Source of the DNA: Desulfobacteraceae bacterium
Lineage (GTDB): Bacteria; Desulfobacterota; Desulfobacteria; Desulfobacterales; Desulfobacteraceae
Direction of reading: 5' to 3'
Assembly: GCA_016743945.1 (NCBI GenBank)
Contig: JADGFI010000001.1
Span: 1-64,000 of the forward strand
Length of the DNA stretch: 64,000 nucleotides
Part shown: one piece after another, positions 51,620 to 60,660 of the stretch
Position numbering within the stretch: the first letter of the stretch is position 1
Layout: each line of letters starts with the position of its first letter
Notes under the pieces: generated by a model
What the model was told of the DNA's origin: nothing
Databases searched by the model: none
The model's input: only the letters and a program-made list of their open reading frames with translations
Translations under genes and position numbers: made by a program

Positions 51620-51667
51620 TGAATCAGTGAATGAATCAGTGAATGAATCAGTGAATGAATCAGTGAA
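51620..51667. repeat. four tandem copies of a 12-bp repeat, candidate enhancer
   Basis: TGAATCAGTGAA is repeated four times head to tail without error, followed by TCAG. It sits between the divergent activator gene (start 51772) and the sigma-54 promoter at 51467-51482, about 140 bases upstream of the latter. The 12-bp period places copies on nearly the same face of the helix. It probably binds the PAS-AAA+ activator encoded next to it. Confidence 0.75.
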
Positions 51668-51771
51668 TCAGCGGACCTTTTATCAAAACCTGATTTGAAT
51701 CGTTTGACAAGCATCCGGGGGCCGGGATATAAAATGATAAATTATTTTTATCATGGATAAGGATACCCAAC

Positions 51772-53193
51772 ATGATGCAAAAGAAAACCGGGCTTTCCAG
51801 CACCCTGAAACCCAAAGATTTTGAACTTATTTTTGACGCCATCATGGAGCATTCAAAGGACGGCCTTTTTGTGGTGGATAAAAATGGGGTGGTGGTGATG
51901 GTGAATCGGGCCACCGAAGAGATGTTTAGTTTTAAATCTGTTGAGGTGCTTGGCAAAAATGTCCGGGATCTGGTGGAAGCCGGATTTTACGAACCCTCTG
52001 TTTCCCTTCAGGTTCTGCGCCAGAAAAAAATTATCTCCTTGATCCAGACCACCCGACACCAGAAAAAAATTCTTTCCACTGGTGTGCCCATTTCTGATGC
52101 AGAAGGGCAGATCAAATTTGTAATGGTCAATGATCGGGACATTTCCCACATTAACATGCTGGCGGCAAGTCTTTACCCCGAGAAATTGTCCAAAGACAGT
52201 CTACGGTTGGATTTTTCAGATACAGATCTTGCCTCGGCGGAACTGGAAAAAATGGTGGTGAAAAGCCCGGCAATGGTCAAGGTGATCCAGATGGTGATCC
52301 AGGCCTCCAAATTTGATGTGCCCATGATTCTCACCGGAGAATCCGGTGTGGGGAAATCCATGATCGCCCGGTTGATCCATCAATTATCCCGGCGGCGGAA
52401 CTACCCGTTTACTGACCTGAACTGTGCGGCCATCACCCCCTCTTTGATTGAGTCCGAATTGTTCGGTCATGAGAGCGGTGCCTTTACCGGGGCTTCTGCC
52501 AAGGGGAAAAAAGGCCTTTTTGAAACAGCAGACCAGGGGACACTTTTTCTGGACGAGATCGGTGAAATTCCCTTGCCCATTCAGGTAAAACTATTAAAAT
52601 TTCTTGAAACCATGGAATTTATCCGGGTGGGGGGGACCAGCCCCATAAAAATTAACACAAAAATTATTGCTGCAACCAACCAGGACCTTGAAAAGATGGT
52701 GGCAGAGGGCAGATTCAGGCAGGACTTATATTTCAGGCTTAACGTGGTACCCATTCAAATTCCTTCCCTTGTGGAAAGATCGGAAGATATCCTTCCCCTG
52801 GCACTTTCTTTTCTGGATCGTTTTAACCAGGAGTTAAACACCCAAAAAATTCTTTCCCAGCCGGTTTGCCAGGTCCTATCCCAATACGATTTTCCCGGAA
52901 ATGTCAGGGAACTGGAAAACCTGATCAGACGTCTGGTCACCATGACAGAAATCGATTGTATTGGCCTGGAGCACCTGCCTCCCCTGCTTTCAAAAACCAA
53001 TATGGTAAATTTGAAATCGATTCCTGAAACACGAAGTTACCAAGGGAAAACCGGTGCCTTTAAACAGCAACAACTCAAACAGGCGGTTGAAAAGTACGGC
53101 AGCCAGCGAAAAGCCGCCAAAATTCTTGGGATCAGCCAATCCACCCTGTCCCGGAAACTGAAAAAACAAGATCCCCCCTATTTTTCCGGCTGA
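51772..53193 (+). CDS. PAS-domain sigma-54-dependent activator
   Basis: 473 residues. PAS domain at 15-125 (LFVVDKNGVVVMVNRATEEM). AAA+ domain at about 150-390 with GESGVGKSMIARLIHQ, ELFGHESGAFTGA and EIPLPIQVKLLKFLE. A Fis-type helix-turn-helix ends it (RKAAKILGISQSTLSRKLKK). There is no receiver domain, so it answers to a small ligand or partner through the PAS domain. It is transcribed away from the dehydrogenase-Etf operon, whose promoter and repeat cluster lie in the shared 392-base region (51380-51771); that region otherwise shows nothing else. Likely activator of that operon. Confidence 0.88.
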   Translation: MMQKKTGLSSTLKPKDFELIFDAIMEHSKDGLFVVDKNGVVVMVNRATEEMFSFKSVEVLGKNVRDLVEAGFYEPSVSLQVLRQKKIISLIQTTRHQKKILSTGVPISDAEGQIKFVMVNDRDISHINMLAASLYPEKLSKDSLRLDFSDTDLASAELEKMVVKSPAMVKVIQMVIQASKFDVPMILTGESGVGKSMIARLIHQLSRRRNYPFTDLNCAAITPSLIESELFGHESGAFTGASAKGKKGLFETADQGTLFLDEIGEIPLPIQVKLLKFLETMEFIRVGGTSPIKINTKIIAATNQDLEKMVAEGRFRQDLYFRLNVVPIQIPSLVERSEDILPLALSFLDRFNQELNTQKILSQPVCQVLSQYDFPGNVRELENLIRRLVTMTEIDCIGLEHLPPLLSKTNMVNLKSIPETRSYQGKTGAFKQQQLKQAVEKYGSQRKAAKILGISQSTLSRKLKKQDPPYFSG

Positions 53194-53322
53194 ATTTTTC
53201 GTGATTTCCACACGGCAGGGGTCCATGGCCGGAATCATTCCCAGGGGCATCATATCCTGTTTATCAAAAAAGTTTCCAAATGCGCCTGCGGTGATAATTT
53301 TTTCCGGCAGGTCAATGCCTGC
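53194..53322 (-). pseudogene. C-terminal scrap of a RamA/RACo-like corrinoid activation protein (DUF4445)
   Basis: Minus-strand reading from a stop at 53323 gives AGIDLPEKIITAGAFGNFFD, then MMPLGMIPAMDP and VEITKNSAG. In the reductive activators of corrinoid proteins (RACo, RamA) the last segment reads like AGGFGNYID...IGLLP....VGNAAGTGA, which this resembles closely. No start, Fe-S or ASKHA domains are present, and the frame then runs antisense into the activator gene. It appears to be a leftover of such a gene. The match is from memory of the family, hence moderate confidence. Confidence 0.5.
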
Positions 53323-53335
53323 TTAAAAGCAGCGG

Positions 53336-56300
53336 TTAGCTGCGCTTAATCAATGAGAGCACCCAGACAAAGAAAACAGGAGCAAAGATCACCCCGAGCA
53401 AAGTGGCGCTGAGCATGCCGCCGATGACCCCGGTGCCGATGGCCCGCTGGCTGGCGGCTCCGGCACCTGTGGCGACGGCCAGGGGCACCACTCCCAGAAT
53501 AAAGGCCATGGAGGTCATGATGATGGGGCGGAATCTTGTTCTGGCACTTATAACGGCGGCCTCGGCCAGACTGTGGCCCTGTTCGGTCAGCTCTTTTGCA
53601 AATTCGGCAATGAGGATGGCGTTTTTAGCGCCCAGGCCGATGATGGTAATGAGCCCCACCTTGAAGTAGACATCGTTGGCCATGTCCATGCCCATGGTGG
53701 CCAGCACGGTGCCCAAGGCTCCCAGGGGGACGATGAGCATTACGGAAAAGGGGATGGACCATGATTCATACAGGGCCACCAGAAGGAGGAAGACCACCAG
53801 GAGGGCCAGACCGAAAAGTTTGGGGGCCTGGGCACCGGCGAATTTTTCCTGGAAGGAGAGGCCGGTCCATTCATACCCCATGCCCGGTGGGAGATCGGCC
53901 AGAATTTTTTCCATCTCAGCCATGGCCTCTCCGGTGCTGAAACCCGGGGCGGCGTCCCCTGCAATCCTAAAACTGGGGAATCCGTTGTACCGGACCACCT
54001 GTACCGGGCCTGTCTCCCAGTCCATGGTTGTAAAGGCCTTGAGGGGGACCTGCTCGCCGCTGTTATTGGGCACATAGAGCCGGTCCAGACTTTTCGGGGT
54101 GATCCGGCTGTTGCTGTCGGCCTGAACCACCACCCGCTGTACCCTGCCTTTATTGATAAAATCATTGATCATGGCGGATCCAAAGGCGGTGGAGACCACT
54201 GTATTGACCGAGGCAAACCCCACCCCGAGGGCCTGGGCCTTCTGCCGGTCAATTGTCAATCTTAGCTGGGGAGCGTCGGGCAGGCCTTCTACCATGGCAT
54301 AGGCAATGACAGGCGATGGGTTGGCCCGGCCCAGGACCTGGTATAATGCAGCCGATAATTTTTCCCGGCCCAGGCCTGCCCGGTCCTGGAGGCGGAGGGA
54401 AAAGCCTCCCGCATTGCCCAGACCGTCCACCGGAGGCGGGTTCACGGCAAAAGCCGTTCCGTCTTTGTTGCCGGACAGAAACTGGTTGGCGGCCATGACC
54501 TCGTCCATTGCGGACTGGTCCTTTCCCCGAAGAGACCAGTCTTTAAGGGAGGGAAATGCAATGGCAGCATTTTGGCCCATGCCGGAAAAACTGAATCCCA
54601 CCACAGTGGTCACCGATGCCATTGTCGGCCGGGACATGAGGTAATTTTCCATGTTTTTGGTCACGGCCAGGGTCCGCCCATAGGTGGCATTGGGAGGCAG
54701 CTGGATATTGACCAGCAGGATGCCCTGGTCTTCGGTGGGAACAAAGGCCTGGGGAAGACGGACATAGGTGTACCCCAGAAGCCCTGCCAGGGCGACATAG
54801 ACCAGCATGACCCGGCCTCCCCGGACCACCAGGCCCGAGGTTATTCCCGAATACCCCTTTGTGACCCGGCCGAACATCCGGTTAAACAGGCCGAAAAATC
54901 CTTTTTTGGCCTGGTCATGTCCCATGGGTACAGGCTTGAGCATGGTGGCGCACAGGGCCGGGGTCATGGTCAGGGCCAGAAATCCGGAAATAAGGATGGA
55001 CACGGCCATAACCATGGAAAACTGCCGGTAGATAACCCCGACAGAACCGTTCATAAAGGCCAGGGGGAAAAACACCGCAGACAGCACCAGGGTAATGCCC
55101 ACGATGGCCCCGGTGATCTGTTTCATGCTTTTTTGGGTCGCCTCCCGGGGACCCAGGCCCTCCTCGGCCATGGTCCGCTCAACGTTTTCCACCACCACAA
55201 TGGCATCGTCCACCAGGATGCCGATGGCCAGGACCATGGCAAACATGGTCATCATGTTCACGGAAAATCCCAGGACAGACATCACGGCAAAGGTCCCCAG
55301 AAGGCAGATCGGCACCACAATGGTTGGAATCAGGGTATACCTCAGGTTTTGGAGAAAAATCAGGATCACAATAAAGACCAGGACCACGGCTTCCAGAAGG
55401 GTGTGGAGAACCTTTTCAATGGCCACACTGACAAATTTGGAAGTATCATAGGGAGTGGAGATGCTCATGTCCACAGGAAAGGTGGCGGACAATTCTTCCA
55501 GGCGCTGTTTGACGGCAGTGACTGTACTCAGGGCATTGGCGCCCGGGGCCAGCTGAACTGCGGCACTCGCCACGGACTCCCCGTTAAGCCGGGAGTCAAA
55601 ATTATAGGACTGGGATCCGATTTCCAGGCGTGCCACGTCGGATAGCCGGACAATGGATCCGTCTTCATCGGCCCGGAGCACGATCCGTCCGAATTCCCCA
55701 GGTGTGGCAAGGGTGCCTTTGACCACAAGGGTGGCCATTATTTCCTGGGAATCCGGGCCCGGCCGGTCTCCGAAACTTCCGGCAGGCACCTGAACATTTT
55801 GTTGGGCAATCGCCTGGTTCACGTCGGCCATGGAGAGATCATATTTGAGCAGATTTTCCGGGGCAACCCAGACCCGCATGGCACTTTCCGAGGCAAAAAA
55901 CTGTACTTTTCCGACTCCCGGGACCCTGCGGATTTCGTTATTGATGTTTCGGGCCATGAAATCGGCCAGGGCCTGGGGGTCTTTGTCGGAGCCTTTGTCT
56001 TTGTAGGACATGGAATAGATAAGAAGAAAGCCTGCATTGGCCTGTTCCACCTGGAGGCCCTGCTGTTTCACCGCATCAGGCAGCCGGGCTTCGGCTTTTT
56101 TGATTCGGTTCTGGACATCCACCTGTGCCAGGGCCGGGTCGATCCCGGGCTGGAAGGTCACCGTTATTTCGGCAATGCCGTTGGAGCTGGAGGTGGATTC
56201 ATAGTAGAGCAGACCCTTGGCCCCGTTGAGTTCCTCTTCAATGAGGCTGGTCACAGAGTCGTTGAGCACCGATGCCGAAGCCCCGGGATAGACGGCCTGA

Positions 56301-56434
56301 ATGGAAATCTGGGGCGGGGCCACTTGGGGATACTTTTCCACAGGCAGGGATGGAATAGCCAGAATTCCGGCCAGGGAGATGAAGATGGCCACCACCCAGG
56401 CAAAATTAGGTCGGTTAATAAAAAATTCAGACAT
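53336..56434 (-). CDS. RND efflux pump inner-membrane subunit (HAE1/AcrB type)
   Basis: 1032 residues, the normal HAE1 length. It begins MSEFFINRPNFAWVVAIFIS and has PQVAPPQISIQAVYPGASA, the helix-4 aspartate pair in GILVDDAIVVVENVERTM, and two repeated halves with large periplasmic loops. It expels hydrophobic toxins using the proton gradient, together with the adaptor upstream; an outer-membrane channel gene is not next to it. Eleven bases separate it from the adaptor gene. Confidence 0.95.
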   Translation of the reverse strand: MSEFFINRPNFAWVVAIFISLAGILAIPSLPVEKYPQVAPPQISIQAVYPGASASVLNDSVTSLIEEELNGAKGLLYYESTSSSNGIAEITVTFQPGIDPALAQVDVQNRIKKAEARLPDAVKQQGLQVEQANAGFLLIYSMSYKDKGSDKDPQALADFMARNINNEIRRVPGVGKVQFFASESAMRVWVAPENLLKYDLSMADVNQAIAQQNVQVPAGSFGDRPGPDSQEIMATLVVKGTLATPGEFGRIVLRADEDGSIVRLSDVARLEIGSQSYNFDSRLNGESVASAAVQLAPGANALSTVTAVKQRLEELSATFPVDMSISTPYDTSKFVSVAIEKVLHTLLEAVVLVFIVILIFLQNLRYTLIPTIVVPICLLGTFAVMSVLGFSVNMMTMFAMVLAIGILVDDAIVVVENVERTMAEEGLGPREATQKSMKQITGAIVGITLVLSAVFFPLAFMNGSVGVIYRQFSMVMAVSILISGFLALTMTPALCATMLKPVPMGHDQAKKGFFGLFNRMFGRVTKGYSGITSGLVVRGGRVMLVYVALAGLLGYTYVRLPQAFVPTEDQGILLVNIQLPPNATYGRTLAVTKNMENYLMSRPTMASVTTVVGFSFSGMGQNAAIAFPSLKDWSLRGKDQSAMDEVMAANQFLSGNKDGTAFAVNPPPVDGLGNAGGFSLRLQDRAGLGREKLSAALYQVLGRANPSPVIAYAMVEGLPDAPQLRLTIDRQKAQALGVGFASVNTVVSTAFGSAMINDFINKGRVQRVVVQADSNSRITPKSLDRLYVPNNSGEQVPLKAFTTMDWETGPVQVVRYNGFPSFRIAGDAAPGFSTGEAMAEMEKILADLPPGMGYEWTGLSFQEKFAGAQAPKLFGLALLVVFLLLVALYESWSIPFSVMLIVPLGALGTVLATMGMDMANDVYFKVGLITIIGLGAKNAILIAEFAKELTEQGHSLAEAAVISARTRFRPIIMTSMAFILGVVPLAVATGAGAASQRAIGTGVIGGMLSATLLGVIFAPVFFVWVLSLIKRS

Positions 56435-56445
56435 GGGGGCTCCTT

Positions 56446-57603
56446 TTAATTTTTCGCAATTGTCCGGTCGGACAAGTCTGCCTGGACCAGTTGCATTCCG
56501 GGCCGGACTTTGTCCGCACCCGTTGTCACAATTTTCTCACCAGGTTTCAGGCCCTGGGTGATCTGCCAGGTATTATCACGCATGTCTCCGGTTGTCACCG
56601 GGCGGGATTCTGCCTGTCCCTGACTGTCCACCACCATGACCCGGGCCTTACCGTCAGCCCCCCTGAGAACGGCCCTCTGGGGAATGAAAATGGCCTGGGG
56701 ATTTTCAGTCAAAGGCGTCTGAATGCGGACAAACATGCCCGGCAAAAGCAACCCGTCGGTATTGGGAAATTGTGCCCGCAGGGAGACCTGGCCAGTACTT
56801 GCATCCACTGTTGCATCGGTAAACAACAATTCTCCTTGGCGGGTGTCGTTGATCTCTTCCAGGGTCAGGAAAACCATTGCCCGTCTGTCCGAAGAAACGT
56901 TTTCAACCATGGCCGCCTTTAGTTTGAGAAAATCAGACACAGGCTGGTTAAAATCGGCATAGATGGGATCCAGTTGCTGGATTTGGGCCATGAGGGTGGC
57001 CTCTCCCTGCCCCACCAGGGTTCCCTGGGTTACCAAGGCCCGGCCGATGCGGCCGGAGATGGGGGCGGTTACCGTTGCATATCCCAGATTGAGCCGGGCG
57101 ATTTTGATTTGGGCCCAAGCTGCCTGAACTGCAGCTTGGGTTTTTTTCAAGTTGGCCTGGGCCGAGTCGTATTGCTGTGTGGAAACAGCCCCGGTCTTTA
57201 TGAGTACGGCGTACCGTTTGAACATGTTCTTTGCATCAAATAGGTCGGCCTCGGTCCTGGCCAGTTCAGCGTCAGTCCCAGCCAGGGTCGCCTGGAAAGG
57301 CGCGGGGTCGATCCGAAATAAGACCTGGCCCTTTTTTACATCGCTGCCCTCTTTAAATTCGCGGCCCAGGACAATGCCAGCCACCCGGGCGCAGACCCGT
57401 GCCGAGCGCACAGGAGAAATTCTGCCCGGCAGATTGACCGTGGGGGTATAGGGAACCGAGGTGACCGTCAGAATATCCACCGGAGGCGGGGGAAATCCAG
57501 CCTGGGATTCCCCTGGTGAATCTTTTTTTTCCAGGCACCCGGATGCCAATACCGATATGCATATCATGCAGATGAGCGCTGTATTTTTAATGATATTTCC
57601 CAC
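56446..57603 (-). CDS. RND efflux membrane-fusion lipoprotein (AcrA type)
   Basis: About 385 residues. The lipobox is in CMICISVLASGCLEKK, so it is a lipoprotein. Adaptor features follow: VPYTPTVNLPGRISPVRSA, KGQVLFRIDPAPFQATL, hairpin region, and VTAPISGRIGRALVTQGTLV. The GTG at 57603 has AAAGGAG six bases before it, while the ATG at 57645, 14 codons upstream, would put extra charged residues before the signal peptide and has no such site. First gene of the efflux operon; MerR-type regulator divergent. Confidence 0.9.
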   Translation of the reverse strand: MGNIIKNTALICMICISVLASGCLEKKDSPGESQAGFPPPPVDILTVTSVPYTPTVNLPGRISPVRSARVCARVAGIVLGREFKEGSDVKKGQVLFRIDPAPFQATLAGTDAELARTEADLFDAKNMFKRYAVLIKTGAVSTQQYDSAQANLKKTQAAVQAAWAQIKIARLNLGYATVTAPISGRIGRALVTQGTLVGQGEATLMAQIQQLDPIYADFNQPVSDFLKLKAAMVENVSSDRRAMVFLTLEEINDTRQGELLFTDATVDASTGQVSLRAQFPNTDGLLLPGMFVRIQTPLTENPQAIFIPQRAVLRGADGKARVMVVDSQGQAESRPVTTGDMRDNTWQITQGLKPGEKIVTTGADKVRPGMQLVQADLSDRTIAKN

Positions 57604-57839
57604 GTTTGACTCCTTTGATTGAAATAAACTTTTATTATAGTCCACCGTCGGTTAAGGTCGGTTTAACAAAAGGTTGAATCCTATTATTCTTTTTCAGGGG
57701 CACTATATATACCTCCTTGTCTTTTATGAAAAAAGGCCACGGACAGTCCCATGGCAATGGCTCCGGTACTTTGGCATTTTTAAATGCCGAAAAATAAGGT
57801 ATATAGTAAGTATAGAGTCAAGCAGAAAATGGAGGAAAA

Positions 57840-58646
57840 ATGAAAATAAGTTTTATGGCCGGGGAAATGGCCCAATTACACCATATCTCCAAACAGACCC
57901 TGCTCTACTACGATAAAATAGGCCTGATCTGTCCCCGGGAAGTTGATCCCGGCACCGGCTACCGCTACTATGACCTGAACCAGTGTGAAGACCTGGATGT
58001 GATTTTGTTCCTCAAGGGCCTGGGCATGAAGCTCAAAGAAATCAAGACATACCGGAGCCAGGCCTCCAGCCGGGCCCGGGTACAGCTCCTGGAGTCCCAG
58101 AGCCGGACCATACGCCAAAAGCTGGACCAGATCCACAGGATTCAAAGACGGATTGACTCCACGGTCACGGCCTTCAAGGCCAATCTTGCAATCACGCCAT
58201 TTGAAAAGGGGATCAAGTGGTTTGAGAACAGGCCATTGCTAAGTGAACCTGTGCCCGCCCCCCACGACCTTTATGCCATGGAGCTTTGTTTTAAAAAGAT
58301 ATTCAGGTCTGCCAGAGAAAATTATCATGCCGATATATATGATTTTTTGGTGTATGTGGAGGAGGATAAAAACAGCGAGGGGATCTTTAAAAAGATAGCC
58401 CTGCCTGTAAACGACGGAGCCAATGACCTTTTACCTTCCGGATACTTTGCCTATCTTTTTCATAAAGGCCCCTATGAGGCCCTGACAGCTTCCAGGAAAG
58501 ATCTGAAAAATTTTATTGAGGCATCGGGACATTCCATTACCGGCTCTTCTGTGGAGCGGGTCTTGCTGTCCCGTCTGGCCGTATCCCATGAAAAGGATTA
58601 CCTGGTGGAGATCCAGATGCCTGTGGAAAAAAATCCAGGCGTGTAG
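57840..58646 (+). CDS. MerR-family regulator with GyrI-like effector domain
   Basis: 268 residues. N-terminal winged helix-turn-helix of the MerR type (MAGEMAQLHHISKQTLLYYD, then GYRYYDLNQCEDLDVILFLK), a linker helix, and a C-terminal GyrI-like small-molecule binding domain (SGYFAYLFHKGPYEAL). It is divergent from the RND operon across 236 bases and is likely to control it in response to the pump's substrate. GGAGG six bases before ATG 57840. Stop is TAG. Confidence 0.88.
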   Translation: MKISFMAGEMAQLHHISKQTLLYYDKIGLICPREVDPGTGYRYYDLNQCEDLDVILFLKGLGMKLKEIKTYRSQASSRARVQLLESQSRTIRQKLDQIHRIQRRIDSTVTAFKANLAITPFEKGIKWFENRPLLSEPVPAPHDLYAMELCFKKIFRSARENYHADIYDFLVYVEEDKNSEGIFKKIALPVNDGANDLLPSGYFAYLFHKGPYEALTASRKDLKNFIEASGHSITGSSVERVLLSRLAVSHEKDYLVEIQMPVEKNPGV

Positions 58647-58679
58647 CTGCTGGTAAAACTGTCCCTTTTTGTGCTTTTC

Positions 58680-59441
58680 CTAGAAAAGGCTGTGGATAAA
58701 ATCACCCGTGGCCGTGGGGCCTTTTTCCTCCACCACCCGGATGGTCTGGGAGCCGATGACGGCAATGTCGGCCTTGCCTCTTAAGAAATCGATGTCAGCC
58801 TTGTCTTTTACACCGAATCCCACGGCCAGGGGGAGGCTTGTTGCCTTTCTGCACCTTTTAAGATAATCGGCGATGTCCGTTGAAAAAGAGGTGGTTTTTC
58901 CCGTCACCCCTTTTCTGGCCAGGCAATAGACAAACCCTTTGGAAAAACCGGAAATATAGGCCATGCGCTCGTCGGAAGTTTCCGGGGAAAAAATATAGAC
59001 GGGGGCCAGATTATTTTTGGCCATGGCAGCGATATACGCTTTCCCTTCTTCCGGCGGCAGGTCCGGTACAATGGCCCCTTTTAAATTGATCTTTGCCATC
59101 TGGTCTGAAAAGGATTCCATGTCGTATTTATACAAAATATTGGCATAGCTCATGAATAAAAAGGGGATGGAAAAGTCCTGGGCCACCCGCTTTGCAAAGT
59201 CAAAACAGCGCTGCACAGTGGACCCGCCTTCAAGGGCTCGCTGATTGGCACGAAGGATCACCGGCCCATCGGCCATGGGTTCTGAAAAAGGGATCTGGAG
59301 CTCCATGAGGTCCACGCCTGCCGCCACCATCTGTCGGACAATTTCGTAGGAGGCGTCAAAGTCGGGGTAGCCCATGACAATATGGGTCATCAACAAAATT
59401 TCTTTGGTTTGCAGCTGTTGGTTGATATGGGATTCAAGCAT
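58680..59441 (-). CDS. trpA: tryptophan synthase alpha chain
   Basis: 253 residues, slightly shorter than typical (about 268). The active-site glutamate and aspartate are in MELQIPFSEPMADGPVI; GFSKGFVYCLARKGVTGK and GFGVKDKADIDFL bind the indole-glycerol phosphate. It cleaves indole-3-glycerol phosphate to indole for TrpB. Its start overlaps the trpB stop by eight bases. The stop is TAG. Confidence 0.93.
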   Translation of the reverse strand: MLESHINQQLQTKEILLMTHIVMGYPDFDASYEIVRQMVAAGVDLMELQIPFSEPMADGPVILRANQRALEGGSTVQRCFDFAKRVAQDFSIPFLFMSYANILYKYDMESFSDQMAKINLKGAIVPDLPPEEGKAYIAAMAKNNLAPVYIFSPETSDERMAYISGFSKGFVYCLARKGVTGKTTSFSTDIADYLKRCRKATSLPLAVGFGVKDKADIDFLRGKADIAVIGSQTIRVVEEKGPTATGDFIHSLF

Positions 59442-60660
59442 GGTATTGTTCTGCCTTTTTGATTATGAATTCTTTCCATTTGGGATCACCAATTGCATCG
59501 GCCACGGTGAAAATATCCTTGTCCCCCCGGCCGGACTGGTTGATGATAATACTGTCGTCTTTTGCCAATTGAGGGGCTTCTTTAAAGGCATGGGCAAAGG
59601 CATGGGCGGATTCAAGAGCCGGAATGATCCCTTCTTTTTTCATGGTCAGTTTCAGGGCGGCAATGACCTCGTCGTCGGTGGCAGACTCAAACCGGGCAAG
59701 GCCTTTGTCATGCATTTCGGCCAGGATGGGAGAAACCCCCACGTAATCCAGGCCTGCGGAAATGGAGTGGGTTTCTCGCATTTGACCGTCATCATTCTGG
59801 AGAAAATAGGTTTTATACCCCTGGGCAATGCCGGGACTGGCATCATCGCTTTTGAGGCGGGATGCATGAAGTCCTGTGGAAAGTCCCTTGCCCCCGGCTT
59901 CCACCCCCACAAGTTCCACGGGATCATTTAAAAATCCGGAAAAAAGTCCCATGGCGTTGGATCCGCCGCCCACACAGGCATAGACCCGCTTGGGCAGCCT
60001 ATTTTCAATTTCTAAAATCTGACGTCTGGCTTCCAGGCCGATGATGGACTGGAAATAGGTGACCAGCGCCGGGAAGGGATGGGGGCCGCAGGCGGTTCCC
60101 AACACATAGTGGGTGGTGTCCATGTGGGTGACCCAGTCCCTGAAGGCTTCGTTAATGGCATCCTTGAGTATTCGGGTGCCGTCTGTTACCGGCACCACGG
60201 TGGCGCCCAATTGTTCCATCCAGAAAACATTGGGCCTCTGCCGGATCACATCCACCTCCCCCATGTAGATGGTGCAGTCAAATCCGAATTTGGCCGCCAT
60301 GGTGGCACAGGCCACGCCGTGTTGGCCGGCTCCGGTTTCTGCGATGACACGGCTTTTTCCCATTCGCTGAACCAAAAGTCCCTGGCCCATGACGTTGTTG
60401 GCCTTGTGGGCCCCGGTATGGTTCAGGTCTTCGCGTTTGATGTAGATTTTTGCTCCGCCGAAATGGTCGGTGAGGTTTTGGGCGAAGGTCAGGGGGGTGG
60501 GCCGGCAGGAATAGGAGGACATCAGATTGACATAGGTGTTCCAGAAGTCTGGGTCCTGTTTAATGGCTTGGAACTGATTTTCCAGTTCATCAAAGGTGGC
60601 CACCAGGATCTCGGGCAAAAAGGCCCCGCCAAAGTTGCCGTAATATCCGCGGTTTTTCAT
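59434..60660 (-). CDS. trpB: tryptophan synthase beta chain
   Basis: 408 residues from ATG 60660 (MKNRGYYGNFGGAFLPEI), behind AAGGAG. The PLP lysine is in NHTGAHKANNVMGQGLL and the phosphate loop in CVGGGSNAMGLF. Condenses indole and serine to tryptophan. The open frame runs upstream to 60849 but that part is out of family and overlaps the regulator gene. The start overlaps the GntR stop by four bases (ATGA). A normal TrpB1. Confidence 0.95.
   Translation of the reverse strand: MKNRGYYGNFGGAFLPEILVATFDELENQFQAIKQDPDFWNTYVNLMSSYSCRPTPLTFAQNLTDHFGGAKIYIKREDLNHTGAHKANNVMGQGLLVQRMGKSRVIAETGAGQHGVACATMAAKFGFDCTIYMGEVDVIRQRPNVFWMEQLGATVVPVTDGTRILKDAINEAFRDWVTHMDTTHYVLGTACGPHPFPALVTYFQSIIGLEARRQILEIENRLPKRVYACVGGGSNAMGLFSGFLNDPVELVGVEAGGKGLSTGLHASRLKSDDASPGIAQGYKTYFLQNDDGQMRETHSISAGLDYVGVSPILAEMHDKGLARFESATDDEVIAALKLTMKKEGIIPALESAHAFAHAFKEAPQLAKDDSIIINQSGRGDKDIFTVADAIGDPKWKEFIIKKAEQYHA

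Noticed and set aside
51457-51714. A minus-strand protein with repeated SLIH units across the 12-bp repeats
   Set aside because: It is a by-product of the tandem DNA repeat being a multiple of three, with no ribosome binding site, and it overlaps the sigma-54 promoter.
54572-55645. 357-codon open frame on the plus strand, very rich in His, Gly and Asp
   Set aside because: It is antisense to the RND pump gene, whose codon bias on the minus strand creates a long false frame. The composition is not protein-like and there is no ribosome binding site.
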